NCBI GenBank assembly: GCA_034440615.1
Contig: JAOTOM010004780.1
Span: forward strand, 400,854 to 464,853
Source of the DNA: Ashinkailepas kermadecensis
Taxonomy: Eukaryota; Arthropoda; Thecostraca; Neolepadidae
Length of the DNA stretch: 64,000 nt
Direction of reading: 5' to 3'
Made by a program: the position numbers and the translations under genes. A model generated the notes under the pieces. The model was not told the origin of the DNA and made no database searches. It worked only from the letters and a program-made list of their open reading frames with translations. Shown piece by piece: positions 34,443-45,945 of this stretch; positions within the stretch are counted from its first letter, which is position 1; each line of letters begins with the position of its first letter.

Positions 34443-34542
34443 CTGTGTGCCGCCGCTCAGCACACAGCCGCTCTGCGTGCTGTCGGCACGGGTCGCGGTC
34501 GGTGAGGCTGTTGAGGTATGGGCAAGTGGCACGAGCACTTGT

Positions 34543-35040
34543 CAATGCAGTACAGTCCATTGGCACAAGGTGCAGATTTCGCCGCGGGGTGCTGGTGATG
34601 AGCTAAGAAGGTGATGGGCTGACACAGTGTGTGTCGCCGTTGCTAAAGTTGTCTGTGAATTATCACGACGATGCACAAACGTAGCGACTGCATTCTGGCG
34701 GCAGTTATAATCAACAAGCAAATGTGTCAGCGTTTCTGTTCGAGGGTGATCTACTCTGCGTCCACATTTCATGCTAGGTAAGCTTGGAGGAAGCCAAGGA
34801 TCGGTGAGGTGTTGATCACATGAGCACGAACACGCGATACGAAGGACGCTTCACCCATCATTATCCTCACTCGTAGAAACTGAGAAGCTGGGTACTTTAT
34901 ACCCTCCTTGGTACTTTATTACCTATCAAACCTAGGAACTTTTAGGACCTCGGCCTGTCCCCTTGCTTCCTAAAAGTTACAAGCTTGCGTTGCACTTCCG
35001 GCTTGACCGAGGACCGAGGATCGCATTCATACTAAACAAG
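34543..35040. other. Spacer, no gene seen
   Basis: Unique AT-richer sequence. No splice-supported ORF. Confidence 0.3.
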
Positions 35041-35445
35041 AAGGCTTCGTCGCCGCACTGCTAATGACATCAGCAGAGGCCCTCCAAGGATGCTCCGTCG
35101 CCGTGCTGCTAATTACATCAGCAGAGGCCCTCCAAGGAGACTCCGTCGCCGTACTGCTAATGACATCAGCAGAGGCCCTCCAAGGAGACTCCGTCGCCGT
35201 ACTACTAATGACATCAGCAGAGGCCCTCCAAGGAGGCTCCGTCGCCGCACTGCTAATGACATCAGCAGAGGCCCTCCAAGGAGGCTCCGTCGCCGTACTG
35301 CTAATGACATCAGCAGAGGCCCTCCAAGGAGGCTCCGTCGCCGTACTGCTAATGACATCAGCAGAGGCCCTCCAAGGAGGCTCCGTCGCCGTACTGCTAA
35401 TGACATCAGCGGAGGCCCTCCAAGTAGGCTCCGGCAGCGCCGCGA
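35041..35445. repeat. 48-bp minisatellite (GACATCAGCAGAGGCCCTCC)
   Basis: Eight units of CTGCTAATGACATCAGCAGA + GGCCCTCCAAGGAGGCTCCG + TCGCCGTA, with an exact 48-bp period. Being a multiple of three, it keeps frames open on both strands. It is followed by a short CAGCAGCTGTCAGCT repeat (35525-35605). Confidence 0.95.
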
Positions 35446-35809
35446 GGCCGCACCTCCGGTCAGAGCGTCCGTCTCACCTGCCCAGTGTTGCGTTGTCGAC
35501 CACTAAGCGGCTGCCAGCTTCCAACCGCAGCAGCTGTCAGCTGTCGACGGCAGCAGCTGTCAGCTCTCAACCGAAGCAGCTGCCAGCTATGGACGGCAGC
35601 AGCTGTGGTGACCCGCTGTCAGCCGGCCGCTTCGCCAGGTGACCTCTGGGGCACTGTCGACGTGCGACTGCCGGCGGCAGCAGTCCCGGCCGGCCGTGAC
35701 AGCGGCGGGGCACGTCACGTCACGTCACGCCGGCCGACGTGCCGCACGAGTGGTAAACACCGGCCGACTGTCAGTCACGGGTCACACGTGGACTGAGTCA
35801 TCGCCGACG

Positions 35810-36800
35810 TGGTCTGGGGTGTGTGGTGGGACGTGGTTTGGGGGTGTGATGGGACGTGGTCTGTGGTGTGAGGTGAGATGTGGTCTGGGGTGTGTGGTGA
35901 GATGTGGTCTGAGGTGTGTGGTAGAACGTGGTCTGGGATGTGGTTTGGGGTGTGTGGTGAGACGTGGTCCGAGGTGTGTGAAGCATGGTCTGGGGTGTGG
36001 TGAGACGTGGTCTGGGTGTGGTGAGATGTGGTCTGGGGTGTGTGGTGGGACGTGGTCTGAGGTGTGGTGGGGCGTAGTCTGGGGCGTGGTGAGACGTGGT
36101 CCGAGGTGTGTGAAGCATGGTCTGGGGGTGTGGTGAGACGTGGTCTGGGTGTGGTCAGATGTGGTCTGGGCTGTGTGGTGGGACGTGGTCTGATGTGTAG
36201 TGAGACGTGGACTGAGGTGTGTGGTGGGACGTGGTCTGAGGTGTGGTGGGACGTTGTCTGAGGTGTGTGTGGTGGGACGTGGTCTGAGGTGTGGTGGGAC
36301 GTTGTCTGAGGTGTGTGTGGTGAGATGTGGTCTGAGGTGTGTGGTGAGACGTGGTCTGAGGTGTGTGGTGGGACGTGGTCTGAGGTGTGGTGGGACGTGG
36401 TCTGAGGGGGTGTGGTGAGACGTGGTCTGAGGTGTGTGTGGTGGGACGTGGTCTGAGGTGTGGTGGGACGTGGTCTGAGGTGTGTGGTGGGACGTGGTCT
36501 GAGGTGTGTGGTGAGACGTGGTCTGAGGTGTGTGGTGAGACGTGGTCTGAGGTGTGTGGTGGGATGTGGTCTGAGGTGTGTGGTGGGACGTGGTCTGAGT
36601 GTGTGGTGAGACGTGGTCTGAGGTGTGTGGTGGGACGTGGTCTGGGGTGTGTGGTGGGACGTGGTCTGAGGTGTGTGGTGGGACGTGGTCTGGGGTGTGT
36701 GGTGAGACGTGGACTGGGGTGTGGTGAGACGTGGACTGGGGTGTGGTGAGACGTGGTCTGGGGTATGGTGAGACGTTGCTGGTATGGTGGGACGTGGTCT
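35810..36800. repeat. ~22-bp minisatellite (GTGGTGGGACGTGGTCTGAG)
   Basis: Around 45 units of GTGTGTGGTGGGACGTGGTC + TGAG with GAG/GGG and period variants, spanning about 1 kb. Confidence 0.95.
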
Positions 36801-36929
36801 GAGCTATGATTGAACGTGCTCTGAGGTGTGGCGGGACGTGACTGATATGGTTGGACGTGGTTTGAGGTATCGTGAGATGTGGTCTGATTTGTGGTAGGAC
36901 GTGATCTCAGTTGTTGGTTTTGCCTGACC

Positions 36930-37430
36930 GACGTCGGTTCTGGTGTGGGGTATGTGAGGGTGGGGATGACTCGCAGCGGTCTGGTGTGGGGTATGTGGGG
37001 GTGGAAGTGACTCACGACGGTCTGGTATGGGGTACATGAGGGTAGGGGGTGACTCGCAGGGTCTGGTGTGGGGTATGTGGGGGTGGAAGTGACTCACGAC
37101 GGTCTGGTATGGGGTACATGAGGGTAGGGGGTGACTAAGACGGTCTGGGGGTGTGGGGGGGAGGGACTCACGACGGTCTGGTGTGGGGTACATGAGGGTA
37201 GGGGGTGAAAGGTCTGGTGTGGGGTGGGGGGGGGTGACTCACGGCGGTCTGGTGTGGGGTGCATGAGGGTAGGGGGTGACTCACGGCGGTCTGGTCTGAT
37301 ATATGTAGGGGTGGGGGTAGGGGTGTGATCTACAGCAGTTCGGCCTCAGGTATGTAGGGGTGGGGTGTGATTTATAGCAGTCTGGTCTGGGATATGCCGT
37401 GGATAGGGGGGGGGGGGGGCTGACTCACGA
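36930..37430. repeat. ~57-60-bp minisatellite (GGTCTGGTGTGGGGTATGTG)
   Basis: About eight irregular units of GGTCTGGTGTGGGGTATGTG + GGGGTGGAAGTGACTCACGAC. It ends in a G13 run near 37407. Confidence 0.9.
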
Positions 37431-37490
37431 CTGCGGCTTGGTGGACTGACGTCATCCTGTCAGCCTGTCATTGCGGCGCCGCCTCACCAG

Positions 37491-37682
37491 CGTGTCGGCG
37501 CCGCCGCCGACACCATCGACACCGACACCGCCGCCGACACCGACGCCGCCGCCGACACCGCCGACACCGCCGCCGACACCGCCGCCGACACCCCGACTCT
37601 GACATCTCCAGCTGACACCACAGCTAGTGCTGCTGCCGGCCAGTCGTCTACACGGCCGGAGCTGGCTCCAGCCGCGGCCGGG
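37491..37682 (+). CDS. Candidate Ala/Thr/Asp-rich exon (64 codons)
   Basis: Bounded by CTCACCAG| (37489-37490) and GCCGGG|GTCAGC (donor 37683), phase 0 at both ends. It would therefore join the phase-0 exons upstream and the phase-0 acceptor at 45946. The peptide begins RVGAAADTIDTDTAADTDAA and continues with DTAADT repeats and TSPADTTASAAAGQSSTRPE. The next frame over is Pro/Thr-rich, so the reading frame is uncertain. The 39-bp array downstream carries copies of the same GGGGTCAGCC donor-like sequence. Confidence 0.35.
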
Positions 37683-38390
37683 GTCAGCCGGCGCCCGGTG
37701 GGTCGGTCACACACGGCCGGGGTCAGCCGGCGCCCGGTGGGTCGGTCATACACGGCCGGGGTCAGCCGGCGCCCGGTGGGTCGGTCCCACACGGCCGGGG
37801 TCAGCCGGCGCCCGGTGGGTCGGTCCCACACGGCCGGGGTCAGCCGGCGCCCGGTGGGTCGGTCACACACGGCCGGGGTCAGCCGGCGCCCGGTGGGTCG
37901 GTCACACACGGCCGGGGTCAGCCGGCGCCCGGTGGGTCGGTCCCACACGGCCGGGGTCAGCCGGCGCCCGGTGGGTCGGTCACACACGGCCGGGGTCAGC
38001 CGGCGCCCGGTGGGTCGGTCACACACGGCCGGGGCCAGCCGGCGCCCGGTGGGTCGGTCCCACACGGCCGGGGCCAGCCGGCGCCCGGTGGGTCGGTCAC
38101 ACACGGCCGGGGTCAGCCGGCGCCCGGTGGGTCGGTCACACACGGCCGGGGTCAGCCGGCGCCCGGTGGGTCGGTCCCACACGGCCGGGGTCAGCCGGCG
38201 CCCGGTGGGTCGGTCACACACGGCCGGGGTCAGCCGGCGCCCGGTGGGTCGGTCACACACGGCCGGGGTCAGCCGGCGCCCGGTGGGTCGGTCACACACG
38301 GCCGGCGTCAGCCGGCGCTCGGTGGGTCGGTCCCACACGGCCGGGGTCAGCCGGGGTCAGCCGGCGCCCGGTGGGTCGGTCACACACGCT
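37683..38390. repeat. 39-bp minisatellite carrying GGGGTCAGCC
   Basis: About 18 units of CACACACGGCCGGGGTCAGC + CGGCGCCCGGTGGGTCGGT, 39-bp period, with only a few substitutions (C/T at 'cacac/cccac', T/C at 'ggtc/ggcc'). 39 is a multiple of three, so all frames are open (VGRSHTAGVSRRP). If the exon at 37491 is real, the donor is duplicated in each unit. Confidence 0.95.
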
Positions 38391-38870
38391 GTGCGAGACT
38401 GGAGGGCTAACATCGAATTCATGAGCGGTGTCCGCCGGCTCTGAGTCAACCCTGGCGCTGGTGAACCGGGTCGGCCATCGTACACTGTCGGCAGTCGTGA
38501 ACAGTGGCTCCCGTGTTGTCCGCGATTTATAAAACACACATGGTCCTGCGATAGAAGATGCTCCAGAAATGTGCCCCAAATGTTCAATAAATTCGTCATT
38601 GTTGGCATGAAATGAATATAGCATTACATATATATCCGGATATAGATGGTGGTACCGGTTAGTGTACCGGCCAAGCTCGGGACAGCGCCTGGAACAGGAT
38701 TAAACCAAACGAAAAACTGGGCAACAGTCCGACACGCACCAATATAGCTACATGTTGTGCGTCACTGCCTCCACAGCTGTGGTGGCAAATGACAGATGCG
38801 CCTGCCAGTGACAGTCACGACAGTCACAACACTGATTTGTGGTCCGGCCGAGGTCACCGCCGGCGGTGGC
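38391..38870. other. Spacer, no gene seen
   Basis: Unique sequence without splice-supported ORFs. Confidence 0.3.
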
Positions 38871-39235
38871 GAGGGTGTGAGCAGTGGTGTTGTGAGTGTG
38901 TGGTGGTGGCGATGGTGTGAGTGTGAGTAGTGGTGGCGGTGGTGTGAGTAGTGGTGGCGGTGAGAAGTGGGAACAGTGGTGGCGGTGGTGTGAGTGTGAG
39001 CAGTGGTGGCGGTGGTGTGAGTGTGAGTATGAGCAGTGGTGGTGGGTGTGAGTGTGAGGTGTGGTGGCGGTGGTGTGAGTGTGAGTGTGTGAGTGTGAGC
39101 AGTGGTGGCGGTGGTGTGAGTGTGAGCAGTGGTGACGGTGGTGTGAGTGTAGTGGCGGCAGTGGTGTGAGCAGTGGCGGCGGTGGTGTGAGTCAGTGTAG
39201 TGGTGGCGGTGGTGTGGTTGAGCAGCGTCGGCGGC
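38871..39235. repeat. GTGAG/GGTGGCGGTG minisatellite
   Basis: Irregular units of GTGTGAGTGTGAGCAGTGGT + GGCGGTG, about 15 copies. Confidence 0.9.
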
Positions 39236-39809
39236 GGCGGGGATGGGGCTGTACGTGGAGGGCCAGGCCAGGTGATGCTGCTGACGCCGCTTTCCGGCGC
39301 CGCCGGCAAATGTTTGGTACCGTCTGGTCGACTGACGCCGCCGCACCTCGCCCGCCCGCCCGCCCGCCCACCGGCGCTGGCAGCCGCCTCCGCTGGTCGC
39401 CTTGGCAACTGGCGCCCTCCGCCGCAGCCGACCAGCTGATGGCGCCACACTCAGCTGATCGACTGGCGGGGGTTCTGATGGTTCGGCCGGAATAATGGCA
39501 TGGGTGCGCTGGGCAGAATACGCCTCGGCTCGGTGCGGGTTTTGGCCGTGAATTTTGCGCCACCTAACGCCAGCCAACGCGACACTCAAGAGTGACGTCA
39601 CACTTGAACCGAAATCGAGTTGGCGGTCGCCATCGGAATATCAGGCGATGTTGTCTTTATATCAGCTGATTTTATTCGATTCCACGAATAAGCATTGTTT
39701 TGTGATCATTCACCGGTGGGTGACAGTCGACAGTCTTGAAGACAAGCGTATTCCTTGCGAAGTGATTAAAACAGCAGACACACTCCATGTGTGCGTATCC
39801 GGCCTGTTG

Positions 39810-39990
39810 TCTGAGGTCTGAGGTCCATCGTCTGAGGTCCGAGGTCTGAGGTCTGGGTCCATAGTCTGAGGTTTAAGGTCTGAGGTCTGATGTCCGAGGT
39901 CTGATGTCCGAGGTCTGATGTCCAAGGTCTGAGGTCCGATGTCTGAGTCTGAGGTCTGGGTCCATAGTCTGAGGTCTGTCCGAGGTCGAG
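39810..39990. repeat. CTGAGGTCTGAGGTCCGATGT repeat
   Basis: Short irregular array of GAGGTCTGAGGTC / GATGTCCGAGGTC units. Confidence 0.9.
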
Positions 39991-41984
39991 ATCTCCGTCT
40001 ACCAGCGTGCATTGGTGAGTTGGCAGCGGGAGAGGCGAGCAGTCGGGAGTGGAGTCTGGGTACGCCCGGTGCTGACGTAGCGTGAACTGGTGGACGAGTC
40101 CAAACCATGGTCTCAGGCGGCGAACTACACCCGGTCGAATCCGGAGTGCTGTTTGGCGTCCCATCGAATGTGGAAGTTGTCTGTCATCTGTTCTAATCGT
40201 GGACATCTGGGACACATCAGATCCAACCGTGTATTGATAATGTAAACATATCCAATTGGCTTCGTGCGGCCAGCTTTTGTGTCTCAGTCATGGGTGCTAG
40301 GAGATGGTGCGCTGGACTCGCTGCAAATTTTAAGTAATCGGCTGGTCAATGCGAAGCTTGCTGCCCGGTGCAGCCCGCATTGTGACCCGTTCCGTTCGCG
40401 ACGTACGGTCGGACTCGGCCGTATTTCGTGTTCGACATTTCGTCTTCCCGTTGGCGGCCGGCTCGCCGAGTGAGAGAGGAGGACAAGTGTGCAATTTTGT
40501 TTCCGACGGTAGCTCCGCGTTGCGGTCGGTTGTGGCACGACTGACGGCTGCATCACGCCCAACCCGGCCTGGGCGCCCCCAGAGGCTGAACACAGCACAG
40601 GGTCGACGCCGAGTCGACACGCGCGTGAAGCGCAAGGTCTCCTCTACACCCACACCAAGCTGACACCCTCCACCCGCTCCCGGCTGGGGGTGCAGCGTCC
40701 CATTGTGGCCGGCCGTGTTGTTCCCCGTGGCCAGGGGCCGGACGGTGGCGGGGCCGCCCCCCCCCCCCCCTCCACCCGGCGGCTGTGGTTGGCGTTGGTT
40801 TGTAGGTCGCGGCCGATTCAGTTGGTCCCTGTCAGGTGCATCTGTTGTAGTCGTCCCCTCCCCCCCACACACACACGGCTCCGCCGCTCACTTGTGTTGT
40901 CGGCCGCCTCACTGCTGCGCAATGTCAATGCTGTGACAGGTGGCGCGCTACTTGTTGCTTCTGTGGATGCATGCTGCGCAATGAGGATATTAAAACAAGC
41001 ATCATGTGCTTTTTTGCAGTGGCCCAGTACGTCACTTCCGCTTTGTCGCGTTGAGATGTACACATGTTGCATCATTATTTCCTGGGGAAAACAACAACGC
41101 GAGAAGTCACACGACATGGCAACGACATATTGGGCACTAAATGACGACACCTTGTCGATGCGCCCTAAAGCCCGAATAACCAACCAGCCAGCAACGACAA
41201 ATGACTCCTGACCGCCTGATCCCGATACGGTGCGTGTCAGCCAAAGGGCTCTCGCTGATTGTGGAAGTTTTGTTTGGGATGCCGAGTCGGTGTTCCGTGC
41301 CTTGTAAAGCATACAGAGCGTGCCAGTCACTCTATTGTTGGATGCAACTAATTCTGATGTTCTGATGCCGTCCTCTTAGTTTCCATAGGTCTATGAGCTA
41401 CATTACAATTTGATGTATTTAGCACGTACTCGCCGGCATGGACTTGGGCGGGTGTTCAGTCATTACACGGCGCTTTCATTGTAATGTGCCTCTACCGCGA
41501 ACGCCACGTGAGGTCAGAAATGGACCGACTTTTTCAGAGAGCTGTTAAACACCCAAGCTTACGAACTTACGAACGAAAGGTTGATGGCCTGTGATTGTGG
41601 ATAGAGTGGCCCGAATATGTTCAGTGCAAGCGACGCGCAAAGGCACTGGACGGGCAAGTACAAGGGGCCGGCTGTGGGCGTCCCGTGCTGCAGGTACACA
41701 ACCGGGAACCAAACCGTTGTCGGGCAGAGAAATTGTGCGCCCGCCACAGCTGCGCACAATTTCTCAATTTCACAATTTCTCTTGGCGAACTCGTGAAGGT
41801 GAAACGTCTGTCACTGCAGGTGGCGCGGCGCGCTGTACGGACGCCGGAAGTGCCACCGCAAACTGGCTCTTTGATCAGAGATTGATAGTGCTTCTGGGTA
41901 AATATTTTGATAAAAGCCGATGAGAATGTAATTTAAAGAGTAGGCCTTATTCTTGGGTTCATGAAGCGGATCGCACGACACAAG
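39991..41984. other. Spacer, no gene seen
   Basis: Unique sequence, including homopolymer C stretches near 40760 and 40860. Overlapping ORFs at 40.3-40.9 kb have no conserved motif or matching splice pairs. A 12-bp inverted repeat (GCGCACAATTTCTC / AGAGAAATTGTGCGC-like) lies around 41725-41765. Confidence 0.3.
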
Positions 41985-42545
41985 TCTGATCGGATCGGGG
42001 CGGGTCGAATGTGATCGGATCGGGACGGGTCGAGCGTGATCGGATCGGAACGGGTCGAGTGTGATCGGATTGGAGCGGGTCGAGTGTGATCGGATCGGGA
42101 CGGGTCGAGCGTGATCGGATCGGAACGGGTCGAGTGTGATCGGATTGGAGCGGGTCGAGTGTGATCGGATCGGGACGGGTCGAGCGTGATCGGATCGGAG
42201 CGGGTCGAATGTGATCGGATTGGAGCGGGTCGAGTGTGATCGGATCGGGACGGGTCGAGCGTGATCGGATCGGAGCGGGTCGAATGTGATCGGATCGGAG
42301 CGGGTCGAATGTGATCGGATCGGAACGGGTCGAGTGTGATCGGATCGGAGCGGGTCGAGTGTGATCGGATTGGAGCGGGTCAAGTGTAATCGGATCGGAA
42401 CGGGTCGAGTGTGATCGGATCGGATCGGAGTGGATTAGATCAGATCAAGTCGGGTCGGGTTAGGTCGGATGGAATCGGATGGGACCGAATTGAATCGAAT
42501 TGCATCGGATCGTGTCGGATTGGGTGGGATCAGATCGGGTTAGAT
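41985..42545. repeat. 25-bp minisatellite (GATCGGATCGGGACGGGTCG)
   Basis: About 17 units of CGGATCGGGACGGGTCGAGC + GTGAT with an exact 25-bp period, then degenerate GGATCGGAT-rich sequence to ~42545. Confidence 0.95.
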
Positions 42546-43640
42546 CGCTGGCATATCGCTGACGTTCAGATTTATGTGCGAGAGTGGACTATAGACTTGG
42601 TTGGGCTTTGCCTTCGCTCGTGACCATGCTCGCTTATTGCGCCCGGTTATATGGTATGTCGTAGAAATGTACCCTACAACTTTTTTGGGGGGGAACGGGT
42701 CGAGATCGAGGTTAAGGGTTCAGGTTTCTTCGGTCAGCTCCCGCCATTTCGAGACTACGGGATGAAGGAGATGGAGATAACAGTGCAGGTAGGAGTACAC
42801 GTGTGATTAGGACAGGATATAATGCGGGGCAGAGCAGGATCGGTGGGTGCGGTCTGCACTCTACGACACTGCTGTGCTGTTTGTGCCAAAGTGGTTGACA
42901 CTCCTCCAGAAGTGAAATCCTTCAACCCACCAATGGCACCACTTGACCCGAGAGCTGGTACTGCCGATTGTCGTCGGGGTGACGCCGACTTCGGCACCGT
43001 TTGCCGCTGCTGCCATCTGTTGGGTGCACTCACAGCTCCATGGGCTCGCTCGGCCTCTGGGGCAGCGCCGTGCACTCGGAATAAACGCGGCGCTCTGCGT
43101 AGAAATGGTGGTGAACATTACAAAGGGGCTGTGAGCTCAGCATTGGTATGCGGGCGAAAACCTATTTGTTTACATCGCCGTTGATCAGACTCCGGGTGCA
43201 GACCGGAGGACGTCGGAAGCGTCTCCCATTATCGCCCATTTTCGCCCATTTACCGGTTTGGTGCGGTTCGTAAGAGCCACCTGTGTGCCTGTGTGCCCTG
43301 TGTTCCAAGAGCCACAGCCACCTGTGTGCATTGGTACGTCATTCAGGTGTTCGCATATCGCTGCAGCCTCATTCCTGAGCGAAACATCATCGCATGCGGT
43401 TGATTGGCACATCGAGTTCGGCTGGCTCTCCCTAGATGGCAGCGGTGTTGTTTGGTCGGCAGTCTTTTTGCGGCGATCTTTGTGTCAGAGTCGGCGCGTC
43501 TTGTTGGGACGCGGCCCGCTCTGTTTATGCCTGAGCCATGTTGGCCGCCCGGTAGTCAGCCGGCCGCACCCGACGCGCCTGCGAGGGTATCCAAACGGCA
43601 TCGGACACCGCCCGCCAGGGTAGCCGATCCGTGTCGAACG
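42546..43640. other. Spacer, no gene seen
   Basis: Unique sequence. No supported coding exon. Confidence 0.3.
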
Positions 43641-43890
43641 TCATCGCGACGGTAACCGAGCAGTGCCGAACATCGCCCGAGAGGGTAGCCAAACGGCGCC
43701 GAACATCAACGCGAGGGTAACTGAACAGTGCCGAACATCGCCCGAAAGGGTAGCCAAACGGCGCCGAACATCAACGCGAGGGTAACCGAGCAGTGCAGAA
43801 CATCGCCCGAGAGGGTAGCCAAACGGTTCCGAACATCGCCTGTAAGAGTAACAAAGCCGTCGAACATCGTCAGCGCGGGTAGCCAAGCAG
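43641..43890. repeat. ~30-bp minisatellite (CGAACATCGCCCGAGAGGGTAG)
   Basis: Alternating units CCGAACATCGCCCGAGAGGG + TAGCCAAACGG and CCGAACATCAACGCGAGGGT + AACCGAGCAG, i.e. a ~62-bp higher-order period. Confidence 0.85.
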
Positions 43891-44463
43891 CGCGTCAGAT
43901 GAAACCGACGGCGGCGCCGGCAGCCTAGAGAGCTGACCTGCGTACCGAGTGAGAGCACCGGGCAGCACACACCTCGCGCGGCTGTTGCGGACAAGGTAAG
44001 ATAGTGTGGCCGTGGGCATTACTGCTCGCTTGTGGTCTAAATGTTCTCGCGAGGTGAAGTTGGATTCCAAGCTAAATATCATGCTAGACCTGTTTATGTT
44101 GTGGCCTGCTGACTTTCTGCGCCTCTGTTCGACAGCTGTGGCACTACTGACCAGAGGTCGTCGGCGGGGCCCTAGACTAAAGATGGCTGTTCAAAGGTCA
44201 CTGATCAGGTCAACTGAGAATAGCGAGAGTTCACCGATCAGAGGCGGCTGACCTCAGTTTCCTGTTAGGGGTCAGGAGGTCATATGTCACCGACCTGATA
44301 CTGCTGCCAGGTGTCATGGACGTGACACAAGTGATCCGAGTCTACTGGTTGAAGGTTGCTGGCAGGTCACCGATCTGCAGCTCCTGATCAGGGTTCGTCG
44401 CGAATATGATGCTGCCGTCAAAGGTCACTGACCTGAGGCGGCTGACAAAGGGTCGCCGGAGGT

Positions 44464-44624
44464 TGGTTGGTTATTGGTTTTACGACACGTCGACCGTTGA
44501 GTCATGCAGCGTCGCCAATCTCTCACGCCGATTGGTCGCGGGCGAAGAGTAGCGACAGGTGAGACTCGAACCCACAACCTTTCGATTGTGAGACGAGCAT
44601 CTTACCCCTAGACCACTCGTCCCC
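44464..44624 (-). mobile_element. tRNA-derived SINE, full-length copy
   Basis: Same family as 8330-8488, reverse orientation. It is flanked by the perfect 14-bp duplication GGGTCGCCGGAGGT (44450-44463 and 44625-44638). Confidence 0.95.
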
Positions 44625-44724
44625 GGGTCGCCGGAGGTCATGTACCTGACCTTGGACCTGGCGGCGATCTGACTCGCCAGTCCGCGGCGAGTAACCTCCT
44701 GACCTTGGCCCGGGTCACAAGGCC

Positions 44725-44965
44725 CGACCGGAGACACTGCGGCGGTGTGACCCTCCAGCGGCCCTGACGCCGGCGCAGGTCACGGCATCCGACTGAGAGC
44801 GGACACGGCGGCGGTGTGACCCGCCAGTGGCTGTGACGCCGGCGCAGGTCACGGCATCCGACTGAGAGCGGACACGGCGGCGGTGTGACCCGCCAGTGGC
44901 TCTGACGCCGGCGCAGGTCACGGCATCCGACTGAGAGCGGACACGGCGGCGGTGTGACCGGCCGG
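44725..44965. repeat. 69-bp tandem repeat, ~3.3 copies
   Basis: The unit CGGACACGGCGGCGGTGTGA continues with CCCGCCAGTGGCTGTGACGC. Starts at about 44800, 44869 and 44938 give an exact 69-bp period. No exon edge is evident here. Confidence 0.9.
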
Positions 44966-45079
44966 TCGGCGCCGGCGCGGGTCGCACGCCACGGTCGGTG
45001 TCGCCTCCGGTGGCCGGCTGTCGCCACGGTCGGCTGGACCGACTCCAACGGCGGCGCGGCCGGCGGTGACGGAAATAAC

Positions 45080-45104
45080 GCGCCGACGCCGCCGCCGCCG
45101 CCGT

Positions 45105-45136
<32 letters not shown>

Positions 45137-45150
45137 GCGGTGGCGTCGTG
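45080..45150. repeat. (CCG/CGA)n trinucleotide run
   Basis: CGCCGCCGCCGCCGCCGTCG-type trinucleotides. RRRRRR or PPPPP ORFs are artefacts. Confidence 0.9.
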
Positions 45151-45639
45151 TCGGCGCACCCGCACCCGCACCCGTCGTCGGCACCGACCCGTGTCTCGGC
45201 CGCCGACGGCGCAGTGCCTCAATCGTACCCCGGGGCGAGCGTCCAGGTCGGACGCGGCCGTGACGCGCAGGTGGTGGTGACAAGCTGTGTGGAAGGGACT
45301 GCGCGACGTGAGATAGTGTAGTGTAGTGCTGTGGTGTGCTGCAGTGTTGTGGTGCTGTGGTGCCATTGCGGACGGTGGGCACGTGAAGCGCACACGATTG
45401 GGAGAGGAGAGAGTTTTTGGTGGCGTTGCTGCTGATGGTGTGTACATCAGAAGTGCGCCGTGGCGGTAGATGTGGTGTGTTGCTGCTACGGATGGTATGC
45501 GCCTGGTGTGGGCGGGCGGCGCGAATGAGCGGCGGTATTTCACGACGAGCTAGGCACCGTGCGCAAGTAAACACGGCAGACGAAGCGTCGGGCCGGGCTG
45601 GTGAGTGCAGGTCCGTCCGTCATCTTAGCGTCTGGTTAG

Positions 45640-45925
45640 CGTCTGGTGTTGTACGGCAGTTGTCTGTGTTGTCTGATCGTTGTTGTGTATTGTCTGCCCA
45701 GTGTGTTGTCGTCTGGTCGTTGTCTTGTGTTGTTTGGTCGGGGTTTTATCTGGTGAGTGTCGTATTGTGTGTTCAATGTACTCTTTTTGATCAGGATGAT
45801 GTATTTTCTGCCAATGGCGTTATAGTTGTCTGATCAGTGTGTTGTTTTGTCTGGCCAGTGCGTTGTGCTGTCTGATCAGTGTGGCATATTGTCTGACAAT
45901 GTGCTGTTTTGCTTGGTCGGTGTCT
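45640..45925. repeat. GTTGTCTGATCAGTGTG degenerate repeat
   Basis: Loose units of GTGTTGTCTGGTCGTTGTC / GTCTGATCAGTGTG in the intron just before the large exon at 45946. Confidence 0.75.
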
Positions 45926-45945
45926 GAGTATGGCTGTGGTTCCAG

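Noticed and set aside
34542..34772. Retroelement fragment on the minus strand
   Set aside because: The peptide has a vaguely RT-tail-like look (HPRTETLTHLLVDYNC), but no catalytic motif or repeat copy in the window supports it.
36155..37015. Minus-strand 286-residue HTSDHVPPH ORF
   Set aside because: Translation of the ~22-bp GTGGTGGGACGTGG array.
37484..38338. Minus-strand 284-residue DRPTGRRLTPAV ORF
   Set aside because: Translation of the 39-bp array, open in most frames because 39 is a multiple of three.
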